Of a stretch of DNA of 5,404 nucleotides, positions 4,965-5,404 are shown one piece after another. Position 1 is the first letter of the stretch. The number at the start of each line of letters is the position of its first letter. The notes under the pieces were generated by a model, which had not been told where the DNA came from, did not search any database, and saw only the letters and a program-made list of their open reading frames with translations. This stretch comes from Bacteroidaceae bacterium (GTDB lineage Bacteria > Bacteroidota > Bacteroidia > Bacteroidales > Bacteroidaceae), in assembly GCA_017961965.1 (NCBI GenBank), contig JAGCWG010000380.1, positions 1 through 5,404 on the forward strand, read 5' to 3'. Both the position numbers and the translations under genes were made by a program.

Positions 4965-5404
4965 ATGTTCCTAAAAGAATAAGTGGAGCTAAACCATTAA
5001 AAAATAGACTTTATTTTAAAAGGTTGGAAAAGGATAAAAATAATAAAATTAAAGAATTCATTAAACTGGTCATTAAAAAGTTTTATAAAGTTAATTTTCC
5101 TTCTTTTTTATATCAATTAAAAATAATAAGAAAATCAAAAATTATAGAACTTAAATTAGATTCATTAAATAATATATTTAAATTAATAGAAATTAAAAAA
5201 TTAAAAAGATATCTTAACATATATCGAGAAAATGTACTAAATGAAAAAGTAAAAGAAGAATTTTTAAAAAAAAATATGATGAAATTTAGAAAAATAAATC
5301 AAAAGTACAAAAATGACAAAATAGAAAAAAAGAAAGATTATAAGAATAATGAAGATAAAACAGAAAATAATTTAATTAATGAAAATAAAAAAAAGGAAAA
5401 TAGA
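4965..5404 (+). CDS. Partial AT-rich open frame, Lys/Asn/Ile-rich protein, runs off the window
   Basis: The frame whose codons begin at 4925, 4928 and so on to 5402 has no stop for 160 codons, although the DNA is about 15% GC, where a stop is expected roughly every ten codons. It is therefore very probably coding. It reads VPKRISGAKPLKNRLYFKR near the start, then amphipathic Lys/Ile/Leu stretches, and becomes a charged Lys/Glu/Asn tail after about 5222. About half the residues after 4976 are Lys, Asn or Ile (hand count). Arg is mostly AGA. There is no Trp or Cys. I recognise no family. The start is unresolved: ATG 4965 is one frame off (MFLKE then TAA 4980). One extra A in the run 4973-4976 would join it to the long frame as MFLKRISGAKPLK. 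In-frame alternatives are ATT (4958, 4961), TTG 5024 or ATG 5276. Confidence 0.6.

Noticed and set aside
4925..5404. TGA-as-Trp (mycoplasma-like) code for the AT-rich frame
   Set aside because: There is no in-frame TGA or TGG after 4922, so the sequence gives no evidence for or against a variant code.

Overview
The window looks like chromosomal DNA of a Bacteroidales bacterium, most likely a Prevotella-type gut or oral species. Three things point there: TAnnTTTG-type promoters (best at 3806-3836 and 4913-4943), little Shine-Dalgarno sequence with A-rich leaders, and an HU protein with the Bacteroidota-style beta arm. Genes up to about 4315 have an ordinary mid-40s GC content (spot-counted by hand). 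All recognised genes are on the + strand.

Layout. Positions 1-50 hold the last codons of an upstream gene. A block of seven-base repeats (46-136) starts on its stop codon. Next come a TRIC/UPF0126-type channel (174-812), a probable terminator, an HU-family protein (961-1236) with a 14-bp hairpin behind it, a CobW/COG0523 metallochaperone-type GTPase with a very long Asp/His tract (1401-2723), an intergenic inverted repeat, and an EamA/DMT transporter (2844-3716). A canonical promoter then drives a lone 141-residue protein of unknown function (3890-4315), closed by a strong terminator. The genes are spaced 85-190 bp apart with hairpins between most of them, so they look like mostly single-gene units and I see no shared pathway.

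The unusual part is 4400-5404. On the minus strand, a TACCTTTG promoter element (4605-4612), a two-part hairpin (4543-4584) and a GNRA-capped terminator (4454-4489) together outline a candidate small RNA of about 145 nt. Its terminator stem contains G-U pairs that work only in minus-strand RNA.

From 4925 to the last base, one + strand frame stays open for 160 codons although the DNA is only about 15% GC (hand count). It encodes a Lys/Asn/Ile-rich protein that runs off the window. A canonical Bacteroidota promoter sits just upstream, but the nearest ATG (4965) is out of frame by one base. This is either a foreign AT-rich gene with an unusual or broken start, or a chimeric assembly join. It is the best candidate for something undescribed here.
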